Positions 1 to 12,528 are shown, numbered from the stretch's first letter. The stretch is DNA of 64,000 nucleotides from Diphasiastrum complanatum (GCA_029204225.1 CM055100.1:6189165-6253164); one strand, 5' to 3'. Notes: generated by a model from the letters alone, not told the origin. Program-made: numbers and translations.

Positions 1-816
1 TGATTCGTAATTAAGAGACAGACATTGTAGATGCCTTCGCGCATTGATTCTTTCTTTTAGATAGATTGTCAATAATAGATTCATAACCTTTACAAATTGC
101 GATTACTTTGTGAAGCACGTGGTTACGTCCGCTATTGTTTTGTGCTCACTTGCATTATTGACTTGTATATTTCATCATACTTAATAGGATTACAGCTTTG
201 TTTGGTTCTGCATTCAGATTTGTGTCAATACTGCAATGCTTTTTCTACGTTATGTCTAGCTATCTCATTGCTTTGTCTGGTTGTCTGCTCTTCGCGACAA
301 ATTATTTGTCTAAGTGATTTGCGACTAATTACTTGTCTAATGGTTCGCGACAAATTATTTGTGTGATATTTCGATGCTTAATCTTTGGCTACGTAATCAC
401 TGTAGTGCTAATGATTTCAAAGTTATTTACTACAAGATCGAATGTGATTTCTATCACTATTGTTTTGTTCGAAATTGATAGGCATAGTCATGCATGAAGA
501 AAGAGGAAGACATCTTATTCCACTGCGCATGATAAGTTCTAATTCTTGTCGTTCGAGTTCGTTTCTTTTTCGAGTTCCTTTCTTTTCGAGTTCGACCTCT
601 TTCCAACACATGACTCTATTATCGAGTCTATTCATTTGCACAATTTGTATGAATCATTCTTCTTGAATATTTCTGCTGCTAACTGTTGCGTTTTCGTTCC
701 TACACGTCTACGCTCAAAGCTTCGAGCTTCCACTGCTGGTCATCCCCACATTCTACGACAATTCTCTGTTGCCTTTGACCTCAAGCCTCCCGTCATTGAC
801 AGGCTTACCTACTAGG

Positions 817-818
<2 letters not shown>

Positions 819-860
<42 letters not shown>
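819..860. repeat. (AC)n microsatellite
   Basis: An uninterrupted AC dinucleotide run of about 21 units, followed by a short degenerate ACATACAC tail. Confidence 0.97.
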
Positions 861-866
<6 letters not shown>

Positions 867-1688
867 CTCATTGAACATTCTCATGAATCATCAAAAGACC
901 AAAAAATTCCTCATTACAATCTCTTTACCCCCCTTGTTTGTAGCTCATAGTCATTGTGACATTTAACCAAAAACAAGAATATCCAGAATTTTGATATTTA
1001 GCTTCCAATACAGATTTGAAAAGAGTTATATTGCAAGGAAGATTGTGTGCCATTTCTTGAACAATGTAGTGCTTCATGCATAATCTAATATTGCCCACTT
1101 TATTACCATTCCACAACTCTCATTCAACCACCTCTAACTAGGTATTTATTATAGAGTCAAATTTACATTTACAAATTTAAATTTTCACACACCACAATAT
1201 ATATATTTTGTGTAACCATAAATATTATAGATATTTAGAATCGATTTCACGAGTTACTAGAGTTGAGTTTACCTTGAATCTATCCATTAGTTTGGAATTG
1301 TATACTCAATAGTGAATCATGAACGTGTTGACAAATTTTACACGTACTCTGGAATCCACATATTTGTAATCCAATTTCTAATTGATCAACTTTCTACATT
1401 ATAAATTCGTAACTAGTTTCTAATGATTGACTATTGATTAATCATGAGTAATGGTTGAAATTTGGATATGTATCAATGATTTTGAATCTTTGACTAATAT
1501 TGTCAATAGCTTTAGTTTTCTACATTATATAGCAACTCTACAAACCTAAAACATGCCATTTTTCCCAAGAAAGTTTGGCAAAATTTTACAAATAAATAGA
1601 TTTGGCCGATGTGAATCTTTCTACGGTCTATTTAATTCATATGTTATGTAACTATACATGCTATGTTAGTGCCTAGATTGAGGGCAAT

Positions 1689-1692
<4 letters not shown>

Positions 1693-1750
<58 letters not shown>
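1693..1750. repeat. (CT)n microsatellite
   Basis: An uninterrupted CT run of about 29 units. It is the first of several CT/AG tracts in the window. Confidence 0.97.
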
Positions 1751-1754
<4 letters not shown>

Positions 1755-2567
1755 GTTCAAATAATACTGCCTTGGTGTTATGAAAAAGATCATAGATCGA
1801 GAGAAAACAAAAAAAAAATTATAGATAAAGTATCATACATAGCCACAGGGTAGACAATTTCAAGGGACTGCTTCCGACCATTCTATAATGCTTTTGTTAA
1901 CAAAACTGCTAGCATCCAAGAATGGTCAGACAAAAATAAATAAATAAAATAGAAAGTGAAAGATAAGTGGCAGTCTAATAGTGGTTTTAAAAATCAACAA
2001 AGAACCTGGCCTATATGATAGTGATCATCACTATTTTTTTTAGACTCTTTCTATATTCTTATGCGTCTTGGATCTGTGATTTAACCAGTCATCATCTGTA
2101 AGGAGATTTGCACTGTAAGACAATTTGCGTCGGCCAATCTATATAAATGCATCTGAAAGCAAGCCAAAACAGCATATTAATTACAGCTCAAAGTAAAGAG
2201 CGGACTCATCCATGATCACAACTTTCAAACATTTGATTGGATGGCTGGGCTTATACTTCTTGTTGGGTACAAGAATAAAACATGAGATTTTCACGGTTAA
2301 AGGAAGTCCATTGGGCATGATCTTGAAGAAGTTGGAATCGATCCACACTTGCTAGTTCAATCTTGTAAACCTGCACCACCATGAGCCGTACCTTTTGGGG
2401 TTGAGGCTATACATTTTGCAGGAATTTGACTATTCAAGTAACAAGCTCTCTTGCTAAGATTTTCTTTTTTCTTTTACGATTGCTTCGACTGAGGGCAATA
2501 CTGTATTGCACGTATGATCTAATTGATAGATTAGCTGCTCGTTGATCCCATCAAAGGTAACGTGAGT

Positions 2568-2690
2568 TTAAGCATGCAAGGACAAGCCTCTCTCTGCAAT
2601 ATACTGCTCCCGGGTAAGAAGGGCCTTTTCAGCTTTTGACCAATCTTCTGGTTTAGGCATCATAATTGCAACATAACCTTCAGTTGAGGC
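2568..2690 (-). CDS. Abitram-like gene, last exon with stop
   Basis: 123 nt: 40 codons plus TAA, after a TTGTAG acceptor in phase 0. It carries EGYVAIMMPKPEDW and then LLTREQY, the usual C-terminal end of the family. Confidence 0.85.
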   Translation of the reverse strand, partial: ASTEGYVAIMMPKPEDWSKAEKALLTREQYIAERGLSLHA

Positions 2691-5600
2691 CTACAATAGT
2701 CCAATGAACAGTGCATAATTAGAAGAAGAAACAAAAGCACCAGAGAAGCTCTTAGCTGCTAACTTTCTGATTTTGGCACAAATGTCAAAACTTAACATAG
2801 CTTCTTTGATACATAAACATAAAACATCATCATTTGTCTCCATCAATTACCAAAGTACCTAGTAAGTTCTTATAAATTACCTGATTGTTCAGTAGAAAGG
2901 GACTTGTGACAAGTTGTTCATTCACTTCCAAAAGGACACCTTTGACACAGCACCTGACATTATTTTTTGAATCATTAAATTGAAACTCTTGTAAGTTTCC
3001 TGAAAAACTAATTAGCTTTCTTTAACGCTAGCCAGCCCAGACACACTGCCAAATAAACATCTTTTGTAGATAGTCTAGTGTTGCAGTGATTCATGCTAAC
3101 CACATGCTTAAGCTTTCAACTGCATGTCTCGGTGCAAAATGGAAAAATTGATAGCTTGATAGATGATACCATAATTGTATGTTCCATTCTGGAAAGCATT
3201 TGGTGCTCCAGGATTTAGGGTTAAGGTTTCCCAGGATGTGCATTGAATTCAATGCATTTTTTGGTCAAATGATTTTTGGTTGTCTGAAAAGAAAAAAAAA
3301 AATTGCTGCTTTTAAGGGTTTTTTGAACTTTTTTCTGAGTTTTAACTGTTTTTTTTCCTAAGTTTCAGCAAAAAAATTGAAAGAATTTTAAGACAATGTT
3401 GCAGACAGCTCATTCCAGAACGCAGTTGCAGCAGTATGATTGATACTATGATCGATGATGTGAATATGTTATTATAAGTTTGTTATTTTGTCCTCACAAA
3501 TTATAACTATACAATCTTATAGCTAGCTTGGACGCTAGGTAAACTCCAAATTACACTAGCTGAAACATAATCAATGTTTAGTAATCAATAACTCCAAGGT
3601 TAAAAATGAAAGACTTAGAACCTTTTTCCAGTTTTCACATGAGTGAAATTCCATGACACTTTCATAAGGACATATAATCAACTTCCTTAACAGTAGATCT
3701 AGAATTTCTGAAGCAACAAATTCCATGAAACAACTTCTAGTTTTAGTGATTGTCATCAAAACTTGACCAAAGACCAATCCATAGACATAGTTTTCTTAAT
3801 ATAAATAATGCTGGTACAAGTTTGTTTGTTTTTAATTTTCTCATAGAGATACTAACTTGTGAGATTGATCCAAATCAAAATTCAAGTCAAGGGGCAATGC
3901 TGCAAATTATAGAATTGGAAGTAATATATAATGATCTATGATATCCCATGCACAAAACACCACCTAGATGATTATTAATAAAAAAAATTCTTTTTTTGCT
4001 AGCCTCCATTGAAGGAGCAGGTAGAAACCTTACACCATGATTATTCTCATTGGAGAGCAAGGAGCTCCTCTTGTTTTCTCCTCTACATTCTAACTGTGAC
4101 ATCTCTCAGCAATGGGTGGTAGGCACCTCGAACAAGTCATCGAAAAAATGGGTCGTATACATGTGCGATGTATAATTGTATCTATCTTTTGATAAGAATA
4201 TATTCATGTGTTTCTTTCCACGTAAACATCTATAAATCATGCCTTGTTTGTTGGATCCATATTTGAGCACATAAAACAATTAAAATTTACGACTCATAGG
4301 ATCACAAAGCGTCATAAACAGAAATTTTCACAGTAAGCACTCCAAAACCAAAACTCCCGTCGATTATCTAATCACTAGCATAACTGGCCCTAGTCTACTG
4401 ACTGGACCTCAAACTCAGTGACATAGTCAATTTATTTTTATATTAACACTCTCCCTAAAAGTAGACTTTACTTTTCAACCAAGCTTAAATATAGCATCAA
4501 AGTCAACAAACTTTAAGTACAGAAAGCTTTGACTTAAATCTATCAAAATTTTCTCTTATGAGTAGCTCAGTGAAAATATCAGTTAGTTGTTCATTTGCAC
4601 TACAATGAACCACATTTAATTTTTTATTCAATAATCTCTCATGTATAAAGTGATAGTGAATCTCGATGTGCTTGGTTCTCGCATGAAACACCGGATTCTT
4701 CGCCAGTTGAATGCCACTCTCACTGTCGCTATATATGGTCGTAGGATTTTCCTTCCCCCAAGATTCATGTGAGTCATCAAAGGTTGACAATATCTCCCTT
4801 GTCGCTATTCCGCTCACAAACATTTGATAAGATTCTGCAATGCTGCACTATGCACCAACTCCACATCGCATAGAATGCAATTCATCTCTCATTGTCTTGA
4901 TTTTAGTCAAGTAGGCCAAAATATGATCTCCTTGTTCCATTTGGGCATTATTCAACTTTGACGTCAAAAACATGATCTTCGATGGATTTGATGTCTTGAG
5001 TTGCTCTTATATCCCAAGTTTGCATTGGCGTAATGGCATGGCTAATGTGAGTAGTGATATGGTCCTTTACCAATAGATTGATGAACATTAGTGCTCTTCT
5101 AGCCTTTCTCTCAAACACTTTATTGTCAGCTTCATTGGGGGCTCTCTGGTCATCCCCTGTAACAATATCCCACAGTTTCTTCTCTATTAAGATGTTCTTC
5201 ATCTTAAATTTCCACACGAAGTATTTGGAAATCCTGTACAAATTGCTACTTTCACTCAAAATGGATTATCCCATGTTCGCCAGACGGAAACTGCCTAAAA
5301 CTGCAATGGTAGGCTTATTAATGTGTTATGAGCACAATGGAGATGCCCAAACTTGATGATTTTGACTTGTCAAATTTCTTACCAAGCCCTCTTGTCAATT
5401 GGATAGAAAATTCGCCAATCAAACCCTAGATTTTGCGAAATGCTCTTCGCCGCACACTTCTAACTACGTGGTCCTTGAACAGGCAAAACTCTTCAGAGAT
5501 CCACTGAACGCTTTCTCCGCTATAGTCACTCTATTTTTGCCTTTCATACTTGTAGGTGAAATTTGGGTGCCCTTTGTTTAGAGTCCGTAGCCCTCCGTTT

Positions 5601-8316
5601 GACCCAAAACGGACTTAAAACAAGGTAGATAGGGCTTTTTCAGTTTTTAAATTGTTCCTTCATGGTGAAGAAACTCGTAATGTTTTATGAAAATGAAGGA
5701 TGATCTATCCTCTAGACCCCTTCAGTTGAAGTTCTGCTCACAAAACAAAATCCAATGGTTTCTTTTGATCCAAGGGCCTAGAAGGCCTACTCATCAAAAT
5801 GAGTCCAAGATCTATGGATATGGATCCACCTGTGCACCAATCAGGAGTCCTACATCCGCTAGACACTTCAGTCCGCTAACAAATCAGTGCGATCTCCACA
5901 TGTTCTCTCTCCCTCTCTCTCTCTCTCTCTCGTCACGCCCTCCCTCAAATTTTTGAATCGATCTGACACATTTCTAAATGATTTGCAGGCAATCAGATGC
6001 CACAGCCCAGGGTCGCCCATCTGTAGCTGAGAAGATAAAGACCCCAGGAATAGGTCTTTCCGTGGAGAAATGAGGATTTTAGACATTCGAAAAAATGGCT
6101 TTTCTCTCTCCTCAAAAAACATAACTTTTTTCTCTAACAGCAGTTGGGAACTGAGCTGAAATTCTGCACGCCAGATATGGCCCACCAACGACCTCCTCCA
6201 ACTAGTAACTAGGCTTTACAAAATCGAAATCGGTAAAGGAATGTCAAACTTATGGCTGTTTTTCCAAAAACCATAAGCCTAGCCCGATCTTTCCAAAAAC
6301 CGACTGCAAGTTTCTTGGCTTTCGACCAATCCTCCTGCCATTTGATGCTATGAACAGGCTTAAGCATTCAACCGTGAGCTCGGAAAGCTTGCCTGCACCT
6401 GCACCTATACTAGCCCCTTCCACTAATACTGACCCTCGAACAAAGGTATTTGCTGGTTTGACTGGCTGGGTGGAGGAACCATCAGGCCCGTACATGTCCA
6501 TGAGCCTCTGAACATCCTCATCAGAAATCTTGGGGCAGGCAGATATGCCCATCTGGCCCTTCGAGCCGTAGCAAGTGAGCTCTGAGCCTGGTAAGCGATC
6601 CAATGAAGATCCCGCCACAGTAGAGGCATCTCCATCTGCGGGTACCTAAGCCTCTGGATGTAGCCATATCCCCCTCTGTGAGCTCAACCTCAGCCCAAAT
6701 GCCCCTACCAGCTACCGGCATGGTATCAGCAAGAGATCAGTCTTGCAAAAGAAACAAACGAGCAAATGTTCAGTGCAACGCCCAAAACCCTAAACATCTG
6801 CATATGCATTACACTACATTGAATTGGCCAGAACAATTGTGATAAGAAAGCATCCAAAGAAAATCCAAAAAAATTGTGTTTAACAGCTGGAACCAAGTTG
6901 AAAGCATCCGACAACCTACTCCTCATTACAGTGAACGTCACAACCATTTTGGCAAGCATGAAAAACAATGTGTAGCTCCTAAACGCATCAGAGAATCGGA
7001 TGCCTCAAAATCAGATCATAATAAGGGAACAAAACACATGGGATTTTCAGTTTAGGGTTTGAAAGCTTCTGGTGCGAACGAATATAAACGAAACAAACTT
7101 CATAGGGGTGGTCTCTGTAGGCATGTAGAAACACAGTGTAGGCCCAAACATCACCTCAATCAGATGCCTCTAGGCTAGTCCATGAAACCGGCCAGAAATA
7201 GGGCATTCCATTCAAAACTTGCAAGGCGTGCTGTAACGACTTAAACTGACGTGATAGGAATTGTGGGCATGGAAAAAGGTGGTTTACAACCAAAAACCAA
7301 GCGATTTCGTTGCCTATAGCTCAATCTAGCCACATTGAAAAAATGAAGCCTACAGTTACCAAAAATCTCCGTTCTTCGATTTCCATCGATATGCAACCCT
7401 GATCTCGTAAAGCCTATGAGCACTACATCCGAAATAACGAATAGATGGACGCTGAACGCTCACATGCAATCATCTGCCATCATTTCCTCTCAATATGCAA
7501 TTTTTCTCTCTCCTTGGAGCGTGGGAATGGCCTGCCGCGACCAGGTTAAATGAAAAAAAAAATTCTAGTCTGTCAGCGATTTGGGGCAGCGAATCGCGAT
7601 TCGCTGCAACTATGATATGTGTGTGTGTATGCACATATGTTTAATCATTTATTGCATACATGCTACCAATGCATATATAAATATGCGTGAGGTGGATAAT
7701 TATACATGTTCATTCACTGAAAACTTGGAAAGGGCTTTTCCATGTTCAACGAGCCAAACAATCAGACAAAATTGAATTACAATTTGAAAATTTACTTGGC
7801 ACAACCACGTGAAATTTGGATGGAACAACCTAAACATTGCCCTTGATCAGAAAAATGCACTATTTACTATAGACGAGATACTATGAAAATGAGTATGAAA
7901 TCACAAGCTAATGAACCTTAGTTCCACCTTTACCTTATCAGGAAAAATTGGTCGCTTGTCATCACTTTACACAAAACAGAGTTCGACTCCAAGATATGCG
8001 CATTCTGAGCTACAATTCATAGTGATATAATTAGAAAGAAATGCAATTCTCCTGAACAAATGTCAAGATTGTGAAGAATATCTCTTCCTCAATTAAAAAA
8101 ACTCGAGCACAAACCAAAACCTAAGCGATAACACTATCAAAGCTAGATAACAAGATTCAGAACAACCAGATTGTTCTAATGATACTTGCCCTTTTGCGCT
8201 TTCCACAAGCCTTCATCTCTACTCGGCTCTGTTTGCCGACATTGAAATCAACACCAATGACTGAAGGGGTGGGATGCAATACTACATGAGTAGGTGCTAA
8301 ACCTATGATGCACAAC
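2568..8316 (-). CDS. Abitram/Simiate (FAM206) homologue, GcvH-like fold; four exons, 5' end missing
   Basis: Four minus-strand exons join in frame: 8316-8186, 8009-7934, 2953-2881 and 2690-2568 (stop). Splice phases agree at each junction (1, 2 and 0), and every intron starts GT and ends AG. The first visible exon carries GLAPTH and a GKRKR stretch, the second NSVLCKV, the third CCVKGVLLEVNEQL, and the last EGYVAIMMPKPEDW followed by a LLTREQY tail. This order matches the Abitram/Simiate family, a small eukaryotic protein with a glycine-cleavage-H-like fold; the animal member is described as an actin-binding nuclear modulator, and the plant role is not known to me. About 134 residues are visible; the family is near 180, so some 40-50 N-terminal residues lie on exon(s) I did not find above 8316. 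The intron 2954-7933 is almost 5 kb and contains transposon debris. All four exons are free of stops, so the gene looks intact. Confidence 0.82.
2881..2953 (-). CDS. Abitram-like gene, third visible exon
   Basis: 73 nt, entered after an ATGTCAG acceptor and left at a GTAATT donor in phase 0. It encodes CCVKGVLLEVNEQL, the most conserved hairpin of the family and the part most like glycine cleavage H protein. Confidence 0.85.
4444..5259 (-). mobile_element. Ty1/copia fragment: gag N-terminus next to RNase H end, with polypurine tract
   Basis: Read on the minus strand, 5259-4948 encodes the start of a copia gag (UBN2-like) with YFVWKFKMKNILIEKKLWD. After about 120 bp, 4823-4503 encodes the C-terminal part of a copia RNase H: a YSDSESGIQLAKNP segment, then HARTKHIEIHYHF and a DIFTELL end. 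Everything between gag and RNase H (protease, integrase, most of RT) is absent. Below the stop lies TTTTAGGGAGAG, a good polypurine tract, immediately followed by TGTTA, the likely start of the 3' LTR at 4448. The LTR's far end and a second LTR were not found. The fragment sits in the large intron of the Abitram-like gene, in the same orientation as the gene. Confidence 0.82.
6250..7614 (-). mobile_element. hAT-like transposon remnant with BED zinc finger
   Basis: On the minus strand near 6660-6570 a frame encodes RWRCLYCGGIFIGSLTRLRAHL, which fits a BED-type zinc finger (W-x-C-x2-C, then the R and H ligand positions). The closing part, ISACPKISDEDVQRLM, is in a second frame (within 6618-6250), so a frameshift splits the finger. 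BED fingers start plant hAT transposases; no dimerisation or catalytic region remains. A terminal sequence at 7590-7614, read on the minus strand as CATAGTTGCAGCGAATCG, matches the right end of the 721-bp element at 29251-29971 and probably marks this element's 5' end. I did not find the other end. It lies within the 5-kb intron of the Abitram-like gene. Confidence 0.6.
7934..8009 (-). CDS. Abitram-like gene, second visible exon
   Basis: 76 nt between a TTGTAG acceptor and a GTAAAG donor, entering with two bases and leaving with two. It contains LESNSVLCKV, corresponding to the family's conserved L-C-K segment. Joining it to 2953 restores an Arg codon across the 5-kb intron. Confidence 0.82.
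8186..8316 (-). CDS. Abitram-like gene, first visible exon
   Basis: 131 nt, entered after a TTGCAG acceptor with one base completing a codon, and leaving with one base before a GTATCA donor. It encodes 43 full codons with GLAPTH, a DFNVGK segment and a basic GKRKR end, the part of the family before the lipoyl-like hairpin. The needed upstream exon must end in phase 2; it was not recognised. Confidence 0.82.
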
Positions 8317-11300
8317 CTGCAAGATGTCAATTGAAAGTGTTAGTTGCAATGCAACAAGATGCCTCCATAATTGGAAACAAGAATATATACAAGTAGCTTC
8401 CATCAATATCTTGGAGCATAAATCGCCAACTTATACCTGGATCATTTTTCATTATTATTTGTCTATTTTTAAGTTTGGGGCATTAATAAAGCTTTTGCTT
8501 ATGTTTCGTAGTGTAGAGCCGATGCAACATTTCTTCTTTCTATGCATGAACAGAGAAATGCTTTACATGCCATGTAAGAATGTCCTTAACAAGTAAGAAG
8601 CTGGCAAACTCAACCGTTTTGTTGTGTAAGTGATGAAATGTAATGTATTATTTGGTGTAGTCAAAGAATTGACTACATAGGTGAACAGCATATTGTTCAT
8701 GTCACTGACAGATTCCAGATGATCAAAGGATCACTATCTTGGCTCGACAAATGTATTGTAACCAGTTGGTTTGTTGGATTGTTACTTGGTTTTTGAAACA
8801 CAAAGTGTAAATATCCAACACTGATTATTAAAAAAAATCATCAATGTTTTTGCAAAAACAACATAAATGAAACAATGAACATGAGGTAAATGGTCTGAAC
8901 TGCCTCACTGCGTCTATTCTAAAAGCCCTAACAATCACAAAGAATACTAATTCACACCTATGCAAGGCAACAACAGTTGCCCCACATGCATCACCCTTAG
9001 AGCTACATCATGTAATTTGGTGAATCATTCGCCTACAACACTAATCAAGTTAGTAGCTATCACATTTAGCTCCATTTTCCATGCAACATGTTCTCATATC
9101 CATTGCCAAGCATATTTGTTCTCCCGAATACTGTGGTAGGTGAGGTAGACCGTAGAGAGCCTATCTACCAAGTGAGTCATTTCTAAAACGATAACAATCA
9201 TGAATAGCAATCATCTTTGCAAGATCCTAGACCCATCTCATGCTCAATTTGCAATACTTACATACATATTGAAAATCTATTGCCATGAGTCTCAATATGC
9301 ATTCCACTGAATCACGTGTACATTTATGAAATCTAACATCAACATACACTTATCCCATCACAAAATGAACATGCACTGTTAACTAGAATCCAAACAAAGA
9401 GAATAGTATGAGCAAGCAAGTGCAAGGCAAGATTAGTACATCTTCATGCATCCACAAGCAAGATCCTCACTCTAGAAAAGGATGGGAATCCTCAATGACG
9501 ATCATGCAACTTGCAACATACAAGAGCAATGGGTATCCAAAAAACACACAATGAGGAGGCAGAACTAGAGTCTCCAAATCTGGCTTCCACCTACAGCCAC
9601 CCCATCTAGCTATACGCCAAAGCTCCAAGAGAGTGGAAATGGGACTTTTTCCTTCCCTCAAAGCTCTAGAACCCTTGGCTTCCTTACACCTCCCAATCCC
9701 CCTTCCTGCACTTAAGCTAGCACTCAAGTATATGGTCTTCCCTCTCCATGCCCTATTACCTAAGTACTAGTTTGTGAAGGATTGCTAAAGAGTGTTCAAT
9801 TGCAATTTTGACAATTTGTCTCTTGCAGATAGGTCACCCTACTCTATAGCTCTTCCCCATGCAGTTGCTTTCAGCAAACGTGCATGAAGTTGTTCAAATG
9901 GGTAATTTTCTTACAACAGCAATTTCAACCATATCTTGGTCTCTGCTTACCACATGTGATATGTGAAGATACTTGCAAAGCTCTCAAGCTTTTTCTATCC
10001 AAATCTACCAAAGATGGTCAACCAATCAACCATCTAGACCACTACATTCATATATATGTGATATCAGCCCTTCAATTACATTAAGTGACACAGTACAATT
10101 AATTCATTACAAATAGACGAGCTGGCCAACCACATGGAAGTATAGTACAATTGGACATCATTTACAATTAATGCCCACATCTGATAACTTAGAGAAAAGT
10201 TCCATCCTTCTATGAAATGCCCAACCCTTCAAAATTCATAACTTCTTATAATAGCTCCAACCCTTCAATGAAATGTTCAAACTTTCTGAAAGACTATAGG
10301 TATGCAACCCATTATTGGTGGCGTTTGGTCTATAACTAGCATTATTATACTGCATGTGACCAATACATTGTGCGACACCGTCATTTTCAGCAAGTTAAAA
10401 TGATCATTTTAACCTTATTCCTTCAAGAGAAACTGGGCCTAAAGGATCAAAATGGTGGATCCAATCACCAGCCATAAGCTCTTGATAAGAGAAGTAAGCT
10501 GAAACTTCAAAATAGAAGTACCAACCTAAACAATGAGAAAAGAGGACTTCTTGGAGGTGCCGTAGAACAGGAAATAGCATATACAATATGTAGAGAAGCT
10601 TGTCATGATAATTGAGTCACATACAATACATAAAGATGCATAGATGCTCAATATACATGAGAGGTGAAAACAGCAGTTGTGTGGATATGCTTAAAGAAAA
10701 TGTGCATGGGATTTCATGACATGTTGGCTGATTCTCCAGTAAAGTTGTCATTGAGGGGGTAGTGAGAATACTACATGATCTAATGCCAGCTTAATTGTCA
10801 TAAGGACATGGACCTATACATTTCATCAAGTGTACTTGCAATGTACCTTGAATATTGAAATAGCAAATAGACCAAAGTGCCTTCAGTAGTGTAATAAAAA
10901 CCGGTCCTTAGCTACGATTTTCCGACTAATGCCTGGTGTGTTGCATGCCATAGCAGTGCCTGCAGAAAAAGCAATTCATGTATGCCCTGCTCTTCTATCT
11001 TTTATCTACACTTAACCAAGAATAGATCTGCTGGCAAGAAATTATGCCGAGAATTGGATCCATGGCGACAGCTCTGCCTGCAACCTGTTATTTTGAACCC
11101 TTTATACCTGGATACATCAGCCATCCACAGTTGTAGTAGCTGCAGGCGCAGCTGCAATTCCCCAGAAAGCTCTGTAGTTTTATAGGCAGCAAACGCAGAT
11201 GCTAATCCACAGCAAGCTCTTAGGAGTTTGGGTGTATCTCTGCAGCCCTTTCAACACCAAACCTGGAAACTATCGACATCTTACTATGTGATTGATTCTG

Positions 11301-11455
11301 CTAACATGCCAAATTTTGCAACTTTGATTTGCAGGATAAATGGGCTGATTCTACTCGATCTTCACAGCTCTTGCATGTACACTTTATGGCAGGATAATTG
11401 CTTCTGGGAACTTAGTAGATAGCAGATACTAGTTAGTATAAGTCTAGGTAGAGTT
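8317..11455. other. Region upstream of visible Abitram exons, no recognised gene
   Basis: No conserved coding segment could be recognised on either strand. The missing first exon(s) of the Abitram-like gene may lie here or further right. The longest open frame, 9727-9467 on the minus strand, has no family features. Confidence 0.4.
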
Positions 11456-11477
11456 TAGAACTTATGGTTTAAGGAAA

Positions 11478-11870
11478 TTGAAATTAGGTTATAGAGAATC
11501 GGGATTCGGGAATCAGGATCATGGTGAAGGCAATGGATCCCGCTTGGGAACACATGATGATCGTTGTAGGATATGGCAGCTCAGGCACAAAGTGGTGGGC
11601 TTGCAAGCATTGCAATGTTACCTACACAGGTGGTCCTTTGTGGATACAAGCACACCTCTTGGGAGTGCGTGGCTACAACATAGCTGCTTGCTCACAGGCA
11701 CCACGAGATATTATACTAGCAAGACCTGGCGATGCTACAACAACTACAAAAAGGATGCACCCCATCCTGCAACTGCAGGTGGAGTTTCAATATTTGTTTC
11801 TCACTTTTGCTGTAGCCTTCAAGTTTCAACACTAGTGACTGTAGTGTTGAAATCTGGTTCTAAATTATAG
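11478..11870 (+). mobile_element. BED zinc-finger fragment, hAT-like
   Basis: A frame from 11521 encodes KWWACKHCNVTYTGG, then IQAHLLGVRGYNIAAC, matching the spacing of a BED finger (C-x2-C, H, C) as found at the N-terminus of plant hAT transposases. The frame closes at 11835 with no transposase domain after it. Just upstream (11495-11515) the sequence has a run of GAATC/GATTC words like the ends of the hAT element at 29251. A perfect 11-bp inverted repeat follows at about 11823-11851. A truncated insertion is likely; ends and target duplication were not established. Confidence 0.5.
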
Positions 11871-12345
11871 CCTGTAATTGACCAATGATTATAGTCTAGA
11901 ATAATAAGTCCTAACTTCTAGCGTGTACAATGTAAATGTTATGTGAAATTGATAATTGATTGTTCATTAAATATATGACTTTGCCATTGTGCATCATGAT
12001 TCATGAAATGTAATGTCAACAGGATCTTCAACTCCTACCATATCACAGCCTACCTCACATGGCATGCCTCCTATCTTGACTTGTCACCCACCATCCAGTG
12101 CTGAGAATAAGAGCTAGGAATTGGGAGCTAGTGCTTCAGCAGGATGTGCCACTATGCCATGGATGCACCATCGAGACCGACCGAGGGGCATACTCAAAGG
12201 CAAGGACATGCACATTGCTAACCAACAAGGACCTTTCCTTCATTGCTATCATGAGGCTTTTGTATACATGTGACCTCCCATTCCACTTAGCACAAACCCT
12301 TGCATGGCAAGATGTGATGCCAGTCATTTCTAGGGTGGTTTTGGT

Positions 12346-12528
12346 GTGAATGGACTGATGGACATCACACTTTTCCATGGACGCCCACAGCACCCAGATT
12401 GCTATTGCGATCATGGTTTTACACGAGAAGACACACGGTGGCAAGATCTAAAGGATAAGTCCAACGTGCCAACCACTTGGGACAAATTCCAAGAAGCCTT
12501 TTTGAAATGCTACTTTGCCGATTTTTGA
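12346..12528 (+). mobile_element. Ty3/gypsy gag fragment
   Basis: A 60-codon frame ends with TTWDKFQEAFLKCYFADF, which fits the conserved W-x2-F-x3-F-x3-YF region of gypsy-type gag capsid. Upstream codons (GFTREDTRWQDL) fit the same domain loosely. No adjoining gag or pol could be followed, so it is a short isolated fossil. Confidence 0.5.

Larger units (their letters stand above)
1..2567. other. Non-coding region downstream of the Abitram-like gene
   Basis: No coding signal is visible on either strand. The stretch is AT-rich and holds two simple repeats, an (AC)n tract near 819-860 and a (CT)n tract near 1693-1750. Short open frames are not supported by codon use or recognisable motifs. The 3' untranslated region of the minus-strand gene ending at 2568 must lie just below that point, but I could not fix a polyadenylation site. 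Confidence 0.6.

Noticed and set aside
11107-11124. Possible first exon of the Abitram-like gene (minus ATG reading MADVSR before a GTATAA donor)
   Set aside because: Phase and start context would fit, but it would skip the conserved N-terminal 40 residues of the family, and such short matches arise by chance.
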